Source of the DNA: Caldisericia bacterium | Lineage (GTDB): Bacteria; Caldisericota; Caldisericia; UBA6126 | Assembly: GCA_028700655.1 (NCBI GenBank) | Contig: JAQVSG010000012.1 | Span: forward strand, 1-39,458 | Reading direction: 5' to 3' | DNA: 39,458 nucleotides | Shown here: piece by piece, positions 8,654-18,321 of the stretch | Layout: the number at the start of each line of letters is the position of its first letter | Position numbering within the stretch: position 1 is the first letter of the stretch | The notes under the pieces: model-generated | Seen by the model: the letters and a program-made list of their open reading frames with translations, nothing else | Database searches by the model: none | What the model was told of the DNA's origin: nothing | Made by a program: the position numbers and the translations under genes

Positions 8654-10391
8654 GTAATACCATTTCCTTTGCGTGTTCAATAGCAGTTGGAGAGTTAATA
8701 TCTCCTCCCATCATCCGGGCGATTTCTTTCACTCTGTCCTGGGTATTTAGTTTGTTCACAGAGGATATTGTTGATGAACTCTCTGTAGATTTTTCTATAT
8801 AGTAATGCGAATCTCCGCAAGAGGCAATCTGTGGCAAATGGGTAATGCAAAGAGTTTGACTGAGAATGCTGAGAGATTTCAATTTGGTTCCCACCTTATT
8901 GCCTGTCACCCCGTTGATGCCTGTATCGATTTCGTCAAAAATGTAAACAACATTTTCTTGGTCGTTTTTCTTTAGAGTTGCTTTGATTGCTAGCATTATT
9001 CGAGATAATTCTCCTCCGGAGGCAATTTTGTTAATGGGCATGAGGGACAAATCAGGATTGGGTTGAAAATGAAACGATATATGGTCCAATCCGGTATCGT
9101 CTACTTTCACCTTTTCATTTTCGAAGAGAATATAAGCGGTATCATTTTCAGAGGCGATTTGGGAGGAAAAATGAAGGGCAAACAGTGCATTGGGCATAGA
9201 TAATTGGTGAAGGTTGTTTTCAATATCACGAGCCAAATTTTGGCTAGCTTGTACTCTTAGTTGATGAAGAAAAGAACATTCTTTCGTAAGAAGATTGCGA
9301 ATCTCATTTTCCCGTTCACACAATGAATCAATGTCGTGAGTCTGTTTTTCAATGTCTTCAAAACGATCTTTTTTTTGCTGATAGGTCTTTTGAATTTCTT
9401 CGTAAGAAGTTCCATAGCGAGAACGAATCGTTTGTAAGACATCGATTCTCTCTAGACATTGTTCAAGCCTAGCAGAGTCATAGTTAGATTCAAGCGTAGA
9501 CAGTTCTTGATGAAGTTCATGAGAAGCATCATTTAAAACCGAATCCACAGTTTCCAATGTTTGTAAATTCTCAGCGGCTACTTTTGAAAAGGAAGCGATC
9601 ATCGATAAAGCTTTGATACTTTTTTGGAGAAGATTTCGTGCTGTCTCTTGATGATCATCTTCTTCTGATAAAGACCGCAGTGAATTCTGCATTTCTTGAA
9701 TCAACTCTGTATGGTTTTCTAATCGATTCCTCTCTTCTTGCAACAATTCCCATTCTTGCGGTTCAATTTGGGCGGTTTCAATTTCATGCAGTTGGAATTG
9801 GAGGAGCTCTGCTTCTTGTGCCATGGCTTTTTCTTTTTGTTGGAGCGTGGTTCTTTCGTTCACGAGAGATACAAGTTGATTTCGAAGAGTATGAATTTGG
9901 TGTCGGGAAACCCTGGCTTCTTTCCCAATATATTTATCAAGATATTCCAGTTGTTTTTTGGGAATGAGTAACGATCCTGTTTCTCTTTGTCCATGGAAAT
10001 CAATAAGTTCGTTTCCAATCTCTTTGAAGAACTGAAGAGTGCAGACTTGACCATTGATGCGTGAACGGTTTTTGCCCTGACTTGAGAATGTTCTTTCTAG
10101 GATTAAGCAATCGTCTGTATCGCACTCGTAACCTTCGTTTTGAATAGTATTGTAGACGGATTTGGGAATCTTGGTGAATGTTAATCGAACATATGGTCTG
10201 GATTTTTCTTCCCCCATTGCTTCTTTGTGGATAGAATGTCCCAAACCAAACAAGATTGCATTCATCAAAAGAGTTTTCCCTGCTCCTGTCTCTCCAGTAA
10301 AAACATTGAAACCATCTTCAAGTGAAATTAAGATGTTCTTAGCAATCACAAAATTTTGAATAAGGATTTCTTTTAACACTACAATCCCCAA
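8628..10391 (-). CDS. recN: DNA repair protein RecN
   Basis: Walker A 'FTGETGAGKTLLMNAI', signature 'IASGGELSRIMLAIKATL', Walker B 'VYIFDEIDTGINGVTG'. Overlaps the hflX start and the nadK end. Confidence 0.93.
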   Translation of the reverse strand: MGIVVLKEILIQNFVIAKNILISLEDGFNVFTGETGAGKTLLMNAILFGLGHSIHKEAMGEEKSRPYVRLTFTKIPKSVYNTIQNEGYECDTDDCLILERTFSSQGKNRSRINGQVCTLQFFKEIGNELIDFHGQRETGSLLIPKKQLEYLDKYIGKEARVSRHQIHTLRNQLVSLVNERTTLQQKEKAMAQEAELLQFQLHEIETAQIEPQEWELLQEERNRLENHTELIQEMQNSLRSLSEEDDHQETARNLLQKSIKALSMIASFSKVAAENLQTLETVDSVLNDASHELHQELSTLESNYDSARLEQCLERIDVLQTIRSRYGTSYEEIQKTYQQKKDRFEDIEKQTHDIDSLCERENEIRNLLTKECSFLHQLRVQASQNLARDIENNLHQLSMPNALFALHFSSQIASENDTAYILFENEKVKVDDTGLDHISFHFQPNPDLSLMPINKIASGGELSRIMLAIKATLKKNDQENVVYIFDEIDTGINGVTGNKVGTKLKSLSILSQTLCITHLPQIASCGDSHYYIEKSTESSSTISSVNKLNTQDRVKEIARMMGGDINSPTAIEHAKEMVLHASKSAPN

Positions 10392-11221
10392 TTGAACTTT
10401 TGATTTAAGGTATCAAAGAAATTCTTCTTTTTTAAGTGAATAATGCGCAATTTCCTGGTTGATTTTTTAATTTGTATTCGGTCTTTATCCATCACAGTAT
10501 TGTGGAAAAAACCGTCTGTGATGAAAAGAGTGGGTCTTTGATGGCAATGAATAGAAACAGAAATCAGCCTGGAATCTGGTAAAACTAAGCAACGACTACT
10601 TAAGCGATGAGGACATAAAGGGTTGATAATAATGTCTGAACACTGAGGGTCTAGGATGGGTCCCCCAGAGGATAACGAATACGCAGTGGAACCAGTTGGA
10701 GTTGCAATGATGACTCCATCCCCTCGGAAATTCGCAATTTTCTGTTTATCAGAAAATATATCCAAGGAAATCATTTTGGACATAGGTTGTCTTTGAAACA
10801 ATACATCATTGACGGCATATCCTGAGCAGCAAACGTTTCCATTGCGAATCATTTCAAACTCCAAGGTCATACGGTCTTCTATATGATATTTTCCATGGAT
10901 TAAATCATGCAACGATAGTAGAACTTCTTCTTCCTCAATGGTGGTAAGAAATCCGGTGAAGCCATAATTAATCCCAATCAGAGGTGTACTTGTGTGAATA
11001 ACATTGTGGGAGGCTCTTAAAAAAGTACCATCGCCGCCTATGCTTATTAGAAAATCCAATTGCGGGAGCAGATCTTTTTCTATTACAGGTTCTGGAAAAA
11101 AATGTTGAATATCGGAATCTAAAAACACTTCAATATCGTTTGTTTTCAGGAACTGAATAATCTCGCTTGCGATATGGATCACTTCTTCAATTTGTTTTCG
11201 AAAAAAAATTCCAACCTTCAT
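10379..11221 (-). CDS. nadK: NAD kinase
   Basis: 'ISIGGDGTFLRA', 'GINYGFTGFLTTIEEEE', 'NDVLFQR', 'GDGVIIATPTGSTAYSLSSGGPI'. Confidence 0.93.
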   Translation of the reverse strand: MKVGIFFRKQIEEVIHIASEIIQFLKTNDIEVFLDSDIQHFFPEPVIEKDLLPQLDFLISIGGDGTFLRASHNVIHTSTPLIGINYGFTGFLTTIEEEEVLLSLHDLIHGKYHIEDRMTLEFEMIRNGNVCCSGYAVNDVLFQRQPMSKMISLDIFSDKQKIANFRGDGVIIATPTGSTAYSLSSGGPILDPQCSDIIINPLCPHRLSSRCLVLPDSRLISVSIHCHQRPTLFITDGFFHNTVMDKDRIQIKKSTRKLRIIHLKKKNFFDTLNQKFNWGL

Positions 11222-11270
11222 ACATCGTCCTTTTCATTTGTTCGTATGAAATAACATTCTCTTCCTTCAT

Positions 11271-11345
11271 TTTCGATAAATAGATAAGAAATTCAATGGT
11301 TCCGTTGGATCCCAAAACAGAGGAGTAAGAAAAGCTCTTTGGATG
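11271..11345 (-). pseudogene. Probable remnant of the C-terminus of TlyA (hemolysin A/rRNA methyltransferase family)
   Basis: The dxs-nadK gap, in a minus-strand frame with no start of its own, encodes HPKSFSYSSVLGSNGTIEFLIYLSK. This resembles the TlyA C-terminal 'SP..G..GNIEFL.YL' motif. The position matches the common dxs-tlyA-nadK-recN order. Confidence 0.5.
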
Positions 11346-11347
11346 GT

Positions 11348-13201
11348 TTATCGAGCCTCATCGTTTTCCAACATTTCTAGAATATGTTCTACAGTAAACC
11401 CTTCGTTTTTCAGAATGGAAGCTCTACTTTGTTGACCCAAGAAGTGTTCTTTTAATCCAAGAGAGGTTATTTTACATCCACATTGGGGCAATGAGCATAG
11501 ATAGCTTTGAACCATTTGAGCAAATCCACCTGTTTGAATTCCATCTTCTAAGATGACGATTTTCTTACAATTGGAGGCGATTGTTTGGAACATTTGTTTA
11601 TCAAAGGGTTTTATAAATCGTGCGTTCACAATACCAATATGAAGATTTTTCTGTAGGCATTTTTCTCGGACAGCTCGACTTAGATTTTCAAAAGGGCCCA
11701 CGAAAATTATATAGCCATCCGTCCCTTCTTCTAGATGGACGGATTTCCCAAGCTGAATGGGGCAGGAATCTATAACGCTTGAAGTGGTTTCTTTAGGATA
11801 TCGAATAAATGTAGGCATATGGAGGTTTTGAAGTGACCATTGTACCATATCCTTTAATTCGGTACCATTGGAGGGAGCCATTATTGTGACGTTGGGAAGA
11901 GGCAATAAAAAGGCAATGTCAAAGCTTCCTTGGTGCGTTGGACCATCTCCTGATACAGCTCCTGCTCTATCTATTGCGAAAAGGAGGGGTTCCGATTGGA
12001 TACAACAATCATGGATAACTTGATCATATGCTCTTTGTAAAAAGGTTGAATAGATACCTACGATGGGTATAAACTTTTTGTGAGCTAAACCAGCAGCCGT
12101 TGAAACAAGACATTGTTCTGCGATTCCAACGTCAATGAAGCGGGAAGGATATTCATTGGCAAAGGGTACCATATGTAAGCCTTCGCTCATGGCAGCTGTA
12201 AGAGCAACCATTTTCGGGTTTCGTTTTGCATTTTCCAACAAAGCCTCTCCAAAATAGGAAGAAAATGTTTTTTTTGGATCCGCGATTCGTATACACTCTT
12301 TATCCATAACAAAGGGAGGTGAACTATGAAATTGCGTAGAGTTGTTTTCAAAATGCGAGATTCCCTTTCCTTTTTTAGTAACTACGTGAACCAAGCAAGG
12401 TTTATTTTGTTTCCGAATCTGATGAAAAATTTCACTTAATACCTCTATATTGTGACCATTGTAGGGTCCAAAATAGGCAATCCCAAATTCTTCGAAAATA
12501 GATCGAGGGATAAAAAATTTTTTAGTGGCCATTTTAACTCGTTCTAAAAACGATACAGTTTTTTTCCCAATAGAACCCATTTTGCACAATTGACTTTTGG
12601 TACGGTTGTTAATAATCCTGTACAGAACACTGTTTCGAAGTCGATCCAATTCATGAGACAAGTACCCAACATTTCTGGAAATGGACATTTCGTTGTCATT
12701 TAAAACAATAATAATGGGAAGTTTATGATGTCCAATACAGTTAATTGCTTCAAAGTTTTCTCCACTCGTGAAGGACCCATCTCCTACAATAGCAATTGTG
12801 TGAGAGGGATCCTGAAGGAGTTTTTTTGCATATGCAAAGCCAAATGCAATGGACAATGAAGTTCCAGAATGCCCGGCAATAAACTTATCACTCTTACTTT
12901 CTTGAATATTGGGATAACCACTGATACCATTCTCTTGTCGAAGTGTATAAAACTGATCCCATCGATCCGTGAGCAGTTTGTATGTATAACATTGATGACC
13001 AACGTCAAAAAGAAAATCGTCTTTTTCTGGATGAAAAACTCGCAAAAGCGCTACGGTCAGTTCAACAACACCCAAATTAGAAGAGAGATGCCCTCCATTT
13101 TTGGAAACTGTTTCGATAATTTTTTCACGGACCGATGTGCAAAGTTCTTGTAGCTCAGAATACGTTAAGGAAGGGATCGCAGTGAAATTCATATCAGGCA
13201 A
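11348..13201 (-). CDS. dxs: 1-deoxy-D-xylulose-5-phosphate synthase
   Basis: 'FDVGHQCYTYKLLTDR', 'IVGDGSFTSGENFEAIN' (ThDP motif), 'DRAGAVSGDGPTHQGSFDIAFL', C-terminal transketolase domain. Confidence 0.95.
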   Translation of the reverse strand: MPDMNFTAIPSLTYSELQELCTSVREKIIETVSKNGGHLSSNLGVVELTVALLRVFHPEKDDFLFDVGHQCYTYKLLTDRWDQFYTLRQENGISGYPNIQESKSDKFIAGHSGTSLSIAFGFAYAKKLLQDPSHTIAIVGDGSFTSGENFEAINCIGHHKLPIIIVLNDNEMSISRNVGYLSHELDRLRNSVLYRIINNRTKSQLCKMGSIGKKTVSFLERVKMATKKFFIPRSIFEEFGIAYFGPYNGHNIEVLSEIFHQIRKQNKPCLVHVVTKKGKGISHFENNSTQFHSSPPFVMDKECIRIADPKKTFSSYFGEALLENAKRNPKMVALTAAMSEGLHMVPFANEYPSRFIDVGIAEQCLVSTAAGLAHKKFIPIVGIYSTFLQRAYDQVIHDCCIQSEPLLFAIDRAGAVSGDGPTHQGSFDIAFLLPLPNVTIMAPSNGTELKDMVQWSLQNLHMPTFIRYPKETTSSVIDSCPIQLGKSVHLEEGTDGYIIFVGPFENLSRAVREKCLQKNLHIGIVNARFIKPFDKQMFQTIASNCKKIVILEDGIQTGGFAQMVQSYLCSLPQCGCKITSLGLKEHFLGQQSRASILKNEGFTVEHILEMLENDEAR

Positions 13202-14054
13202 TTTGATTCCTTAGCCATTGAAAAATTTCCAAAAACGTTTGTGCCGTATGGGGTACAGCTTCTAATAATAGAGCCTCAGCTTGATCTAGTTCTGAAGAGA
13301 AGAATTGGATCATTGAGTCGGGGTCAAATAACTGAAATGCATTTGTTTTTTCGGTAGGGTTGTCTTGATCATGGAAATCATCTGCAAGCTGAAAGGCATT
13401 CCCAAAATGAAAACCAATCTTTTCAAACGATGCAATAATTTGTGGGGGTTGCAACGCACAAACACTACCCATCATAAAAGCGGCCGAAAAAAGTGCCGAT
13501 GTTTTTCGATGAATGATACTGAAAAACGTTTTTTGATCGATTTCAAATGCACTTTCTTGATAACATTCAAGAGCTTGTCCTTCAATCATTCCTTGGATAC
13601 CACCTTTCTCACATAGAATGCGGATAAGGTGTAATGTGGCAGAGGGAGGTAATACATTTTCGGGAATCGAAGACAAGATTTGAAAAGCGATGGCAAAAAG
13701 GGCGTCTCCTGTTAGAAGTCCAATGTCTTCCCCATACAACGTGTGGGTGGTTTTTTTCCCTCGACGATATTCGTCATTGTCCATACATGGTAAATCATCA
13801 TGTACCAATGAAAAACAATGCAATACTTCAAGAGCACAAGCTGCATCAAGGGCTGCGCGAAGTGGTTGGCGAGAGAGAGCTTCGAATGTATCCAGCAAAA
13901 GGATAGCACGAAGTCTTTTACCTCCTGCAAAAATGCTGTGCTCAATGGGAGCGTATAAAACAGATGTCGATTGTAGGAAAGATAACAGACCCGTTAAATG
14001 GTTTTCTAGAGTAGTTTTTTTCTGCAGCCAATCGTGAGTAAAGGGATTACTCAT
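13194..14054 (-). CDS. ispA: Polyprenyl (farnesyl/geranylgeranyl) diphosphate synthase
   Basis: First Asp-rich motif 'LVHDDLPCMDNDEYRRGKKTTH', second 'LADDFHDQ', 'GGKRLRAILL'. Likely start ATG 14054 (MSNPFTHDW) rather than 14186, which would run deep into nusB. Confidence 0.9.
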   Translation of the reverse strand: MSNPFTHDWLQKKTTLENHLTGLLSFLQSTSVLYAPIEHSIFAGGKRLRAILLLDTFEALSRQPLRAALDAACALEVLHCFSLVHDDLPCMDNDEYRRGKKTTHTLYGEDIGLLTGDALFAIAFQILSSIPENVLPPSATLHLIRILCEKGGIQGMIEGQALECYQESAFEIDQKTFFSIIHRKTSALFSAAFMMGSVCALQPPQIIASFEKIGFHFGNAFQLADDFHDQDNPTEKTNAFQLFDPDSMIQFFSSELDQAEALLLEAVPHTAQTFLEIFQWLRNQIA

Positions 14055-14517
14055 TTTTCGTCTCCTCCGTAACAATGCAATCTTCGTGAATACGGTATTT
14101 ACGAAAAACGGATCCCAAAATTCCATTGACAAATTTCCCAGAAGGAATTCCGCCGTATACTTTTGCCAATCGAATAGCTCGGTCAATGATGATGCCTGTT
14201 TTCATAGAAGGTTCATAGAGCAGTTCGTAAATTCCTATTCGTAGAATAATTTTATCAATCAACATGACTCGTTCCACTTTCCAGTTGCTTAAATGATCTG
14301 TCATAATTGTATCGAGTTTTTTTGAATTCTCATAGATTTTTTCAGCAAGGATCACGGGCGCATCTCCAAAATCCAACGATTCGGAGGTAAAAAAGTCTTC
14401 TTCGATCTGTCTATTGAGTTCTTTAATAGAAGCACTGTGAAATTCTTTTTGATAAAGAAGGATTAACAATCGTTCGTGCAATCGTTGGTTAAAGTGTGCT
14501 TCTAAGTTTTGTATCAT
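14047..14517 (-). CDS. nusB: Transcription antitermination factor NusB
   Basis: 'IDKIILRIGIYELLYEPSMKTGIIIDRAIRLAKVYGGIPSGKFVNGILGSV' is a canonical NusB C-terminus. Confidence 0.92.
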   Translation of the reverse strand: MIQNLEAHFNQRLHERLLILLYQKEFHSASIKELNRQIEEDFFTSESLDFGDAPVILAEKIYENSKKLDTIMTDHLSNWKVERVMLIDKIILRIGIYELLYEPSMKTGIIIDRAIRLAKVYGGIPSGKFVNGILGSVFRKYRIHEDCIVTEETKNE

Positions 14518-14518
14518 G

Positions 14519-15082
14519 TTATTGTATAGAGACCCGTTCTAAGTATTCTTTCGTGCGAGTATCCACTTTCACAATGTTTCCTTCGTCAATAAACAAAGGA
14601 ACTTGCACGACAAGCCCTGTTTCTAATGTTGCAGGTTTACTGCCACCTTGGGCAGTATCACCTCGTAAACCAGGATCGGTTTGTGCAACCTTTAATTCCA
14701 TACTGGCTGGAAGCTGGAGACCTATTGGATTGTCTTCGTAAAACAGCATATCAATATTGGAATTTTCCAATAAAAAATCTGCTTCTTCTTTACAATCGTC
14801 TTCCGATAAGGTGTATTGTTCAAACGTTACTTGGTCCATAAAAATGTACCCACCATCTTTGTAAAGATACTGCATTTTTTTGGTTTGCAAATAGGCATCT
14901 TTTATTTTCTCATCAGGACGAAACGTTTTTTCCATCGTACTTTTTTGTTTTAAACTACGCATTTTCACTCGGACAAAAGGAGAGCCTTTTCCGGGTTTGA
15001 TATGCTCAAATGAAGTGACAATCCATAATTGATCTTCATATTCACACGCTTTTCCTGGCCGAAGTTCGTTTGCTGTAATCAT
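14519..15082 (-). CDS. efp: Elongation factor P
   Basis: MITANELRPGKACEYEDQLW...HIKPGKGSPFVRVKMR...'GDTAQGGSKPATLETGLVVQVPLFIDEGNIVKVDTRTKEYLERV'. ATG 15082 is preceded by TTTGGAGGT (RBS); the ORF-track start at 15094 is a TTG lying in that RBS. Confidence 0.95.
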   Translation of the reverse strand: MITANELRPGKACEYEDQLWIVTSFEHIKPGKGSPFVRVKMRSLKQKSTMEKTFRPDEKIKDAYLQTKKMQYLYKDGGYIFMDQVTFEQYTLSEDDCKEEADFLLENSNIDMLFYEDNPIGLQLPASMELKVAQTDPGLRGDTAQGGSKPATLETGLVVQVPLFIDEGNIVKVDTRTKEYLERVSIQ

Positions 15083-15120
15083 GGTTACCTCCAAAGGAGT
15101 AGATTGTTTTCAAATATACT

Positions 15121-15149
15121 ATTATAACAATATACCAGATATATGGAAA
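15121..15149 (-). promoter_or_regulatory. Candidate sigma-70-type promoter for the efp-hflX operon
   Basis: Minus strand TTTCCA (complement of 15144-15149), 17-nt spacer, TATAAT (complement of 15121-15126), upstream of efp. Confidence 0.5.
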
Positions 15150-15268
15150 AATATGGAAAAGAACAACTCTACCCTCTTTTTTTAACTATTTCGTAATGAT
15201 TTTGTTATCTCATTATGGTTTAATAGCAGGTATTAAAGAATCGTAAACGTACAGAAGGGAGTTATGGT

Positions 15269-15598
15269 ATGGTTTCAAAAGAAAGATCTGATCAGAATAG
15301 GTCTGTGCAAGGCCATGCAGATCAGAAAACTACATTAAAAGAGAGAAGTCCAGGGAAGTGGTATCTTTTTGCTGGATTGATTGCTGTTTTTTTTATGATT
15401 ATCGGTACTACTGGGATTTTCCCAGGAGTAGAAGGACAATTGCCTGAAATATACAATACCGCTCTAACCCTTTGCTTGTCTTGTATTGGTCTTGGCCAGA
15501 TCAATTTCATGATTTTGGGCACTATGTTTTTTGCTTTTGTCGTATTCATGCTATTGTATGGATTAACCAAACACGATAAACCAGGAGAATACAAATGA
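15269..15598 (+). CDS. Small membrane protein with two predicted TM segments and a CLSC motif
   Basis: Hydrophobic 'WYLFAGLIAVFFMIIGTTGIF' and 'INFMILGTMFFAFVVFMLLYGL'; 'LTLCLSCIGLGQ' between them. ATGA 4-nt overlap with the next gene. RBS-like GAAGGGAG upstream. Confidence 0.75.
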   Translation: MVSKERSDQNRSVQGHADQKTTLKERSPGKWYLFAGLIAVFFMIIGTTGIFPGVEGQLPEIYNTALTLCLSCIGLGQINFMILGTMFFAFVVFMLLYGLTKHDKPGEYK

Positions 15599-16839
15599 AA
15601 TCGAAAGAAATACGAAAGAAAAACACAAAAATTTTCCATTCTGTTCAGTGGATTGGTTTTATCTTTGGTACATTTGGGTTCTATTGGTTGGCAACACTAA
15701 ACCCTATCTATTTAAAGCGATTTCCTATGCCCTGGATGGTTTGTTGGTCTGATCCTTTTACTCCTGGAGCTTGTCCAGCAGGTACTCTACAGCATTTTCT
15801 TACCATTGGTAATGGCGTCATACCATTTTTCGCTATCGGCATGTTGGCCCTTATTGGAGTCTTCTTTGGGAGAATGACATGTGGTTGGTTGTGTCCTTTC
15901 GGTCTTCTACAAGATCTAACCTACAAAATGAAACAATATGCCAAAACGATTGTTTTGATTGTTTTGGCTGTTATCATCGGGTATCTTTGTTGGACAGCTC
16001 CCATGTTTTCTGGTTATATCAGTCCTCGTACAGGCAATTTCACCAGTTTGTCTCTGCGAGATTTATGGGCATATGGAAGAATGGATAAGTTTTGGACCTT
16101 TTTTATTGCTCATTTGCTTTTATTTGGAGCTATATTTTCTTTGTTTTTCTTTAAATTTAAGAAATTCACGATTAGCAATAAGCTAGGGAACTGGGGACGA
16201 GCTTTCTTCTTTATTGTTCCTTTCATCGTATTGCCACTTTTAGTTTCCGATGCTCATTTGGCGACTCGAGGTCCATGGTTTTGCAAAATTTGTCCTGCTG
16301 GCAGTGTCTTTGCGGCCATTCCACAGTTTTTAGCCAATGCTCTTCCCAAAAGCTTTTTCCCTTTTATGGGTCTTCCTCAGGGATCTCCTCTTATTCCCTA
16401 TGGAATGTCTAGTTATCAAGACATACGAAGTATGGGACAAGCCATGTTTGCTATTAAAATTTCGATGGTAGTCTTACTTTTATGGGTAACCACTCTTTCA
16501 AAGAGAGTTTTCTGCAAATTTGCTTGCCCGATCGGCACTTTCTTTTCCTTTTTCACATATTTTTCTGCAATCCGTGTCGTAGTTGATAAAGATAAATGTC
16601 GTGGTGAAAGTTGCAATATTTGCAAAGCAGTATGTCCTATGGATATTAAAATTTACGAAGAAGGTTCCTTGTCTCATTGTATAGGATGTTTAGAATGCGT
16701 AAATCGATGTCCTCATGAAGCAGCTCAGGTATTACGACCATCGTATTTTAACTTTCTAATACCTCGATCACGATATACGATTGCTACTATTCCATCTCCT
16801 TCTGAAAATTCTTCTGTCTCGGACCAAACGAAAGCATAA
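15595..16839 (+). CDS. Polytopic membrane 4Fe-4S protein (NapH/YccM-like) with C-terminal ferredoxin domain
   Basis: C-P-x-G motifs: 'GACPAGTLQ', 'CGWLCPFGLLQDL', 'CKICPAGSVFA', 'CKFACPIGTFFSFF'. C-terminal 'CRGESCNICKAVCPMDI...CIGCLECVNRCP'. Multiple TM segments. Confidence 0.85.
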   Translation: MKSKEIRKKNTKIFHSVQWIGFIFGTFGFYWLATLNPIYLKRFPMPWMVCWSDPFTPGACPAGTLQHFLTIGNGVIPFFAIGMLALIGVFFGRMTCGWLCPFGLLQDLTYKMKQYAKTIVLIVLAVIIGYLCWTAPMFSGYISPRTGNFTSLSLRDLWAYGRMDKFWTFFIAHLLLFGAIFSLFFFKFKKFTISNKLGNWGRAFFFIVPFIVLPLLVSDAHLATRGPWFCKICPAGSVFAAIPQFLANALPKSFFPFMGLPQGSPLIPYGMSSYQDIRSMGQAMFAIKISMVVLLLWVTTLSKRVFCKFACPIGTFFSFFTYFSAIRVVVDKDKCRGESCNICKAVCPMDIKIYEEGSLSHCIGCLECVNRCPHEAAQVLRPSYFNFLIPRSRYTIATIPSPSENSSVSDQTKA

Positions 16840-16842
16840 TAC

Positions 16843-18321
16843 ATGTATCCTATGCGACTACGTTTTGCTCCCTCCCCTACGGGCGCTCTCCATGTTGGAA
16901 GCGCCCGTATTGCTATAGTGAATTACCTGATTGCGTTGCACTATCAGGCAGATATGATTCTCCGAATTGAAGATACAGACCAAGAACGATCCACAAAAGA
17001 GAGCCTAGACAATATTCTCCAAACACTCCAATGGCTTGGAATATCATTTCAAGAAGGGCCGTATTTCCAGAGTCAAAGAACATCCCTTTATCAAGACTAT
17101 GTTGCACGTTTGTTGCGTGAAAACAAAGCGTATCGGTGCTTTTGTTCCGTGCAAGACATGGAAACCATGAAAGAGAAACAAATTGCTTGCCATGAAGCAC
17201 CCGGATACGATGGTCGTTGTAGTACGTTGTCCAACGATACAGTACAAGAGTATTTGTCGGAAGGGAAACCCTATGTTGTCCGATTAAGAGTTCCTAAAGA
17301 GCCAATTGTGTTCGAAGATTTAATCAAAGGATCCGTAGTTTTTGATGGGACCCTGATCCCTGATTTTGTGATTGTTCGGCAAGATGGATCTCCAACCTAT
17401 CAACTAGCCGTTGTAGTTGACGATTATGAAATGGGAATCACACATGTTGTTCGTGGGGAAGACCATGTATCCAATACACCTAAACAAATTGCTCTTTATC
17501 AGTCATTGGAACTACCCATTCCCGCTTTTGCTCATATTCCTTTAATTATTGGGAGTGATCGTTCCAAACTAAGCAAACGTCATGGGGATACATCTATACA
17601 AGCATACCGAGAAAAAGGGTATCTTCCACAAGCACTTATGAATTATTTCGCTTTGTTAGGAAGTTCTCATGATTCTCAACAAGAAATCTTATCTTTGCAA
17701 CAAATTGCGCACAATTTTTCGTTTGAACACTTATCGAAATCCCCTTCTATGTTCGATATCAATAAACTGACCTGGATGAATCATTTGTATATTCAACAAC
17801 TTTCTACTGATCAGTATAGGAAGGACCTACAGCCTTTCTTGAAGAATATTCCTTTGGATTGCTCTACGATCGAAAAAATAGCAACTCTATCTCAAATGCA
17901 ACTTAAAACACTTCAATCGATACAAGAGGTTTGTGAGCCTTTTCACACATTTTATGTAGATTGGTCTGACAAACATGTTCAAAAACTTATTCATAAACCT
18001 TGTTTGATCTCATTATTGCAGCAGTTTATGCAGGTTTTAAAAGAGTCAACGTTGTTTTCAATCGCTTCTCTTGAATCTAAATTTGACCCCTTGTTTCAAG
18101 CACAAAATGTGAAGAAAAGGGATGCGATCCAAATTGTACGATTGGCTGTTACAGGCAAGTTGATTTCTCCTCCTCTTTTTGATACTTTATATCTGTTAGG
18201 GCAACAAAAAAGTATAGAAAGAATGAATCAATTTTTACAGGAAGTATCATGTCAGAGACAAGAAAGTCTGATGGAAAACGAAACCAAAAACATCGATGGA
18301 AAAGTGTTTTCAAGTGGATAG
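16843..18321 (+). CDS. gltX: Glutamyl-tRNA synthetase
   Basis: 'RFAPSPTGALHVGSARIAI' (HIGH region), 'SDRSKLSKRHGDTSI' (KMSKS region), 'LRIEDTDQERS'. Confidence 0.95.
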   Translation: MYPMRLRFAPSPTGALHVGSARIAIVNYLIALHYQADMILRIEDTDQERSTKESLDNILQTLQWLGISFQEGPYFQSQRTSLYQDYVARLLRENKAYRCFCSVQDMETMKEKQIACHEAPGYDGRCSTLSNDTVQEYLSEGKPYVVRLRVPKEPIVFEDLIKGSVVFDGTLIPDFVIVRQDGSPTYQLAVVVDDYEMGITHVVRGEDHVSNTPKQIALYQSLELPIPAFAHIPLIIGSDRSKLSKRHGDTSIQAYREKGYLPQALMNYFALLGSSHDSQQEILSLQQIAHNFSFEHLSKSPSMFDINKLTWMNHLYIQQLSTDQYRKDLQPFLKNIPLDCSTIEKIATLSQMQLKTLQSIQEVCEPFHTFYVDWSDKHVQKLIHKPCLISLLQQFMQVLKESTLFSIASLESKFDPLFQAQNVKKRDAIQIVRLAVTGKLISPPLFDTLYLLGQQKSIERMNQFLQEVSCQRQESLMENETKNIDGKVFSSG

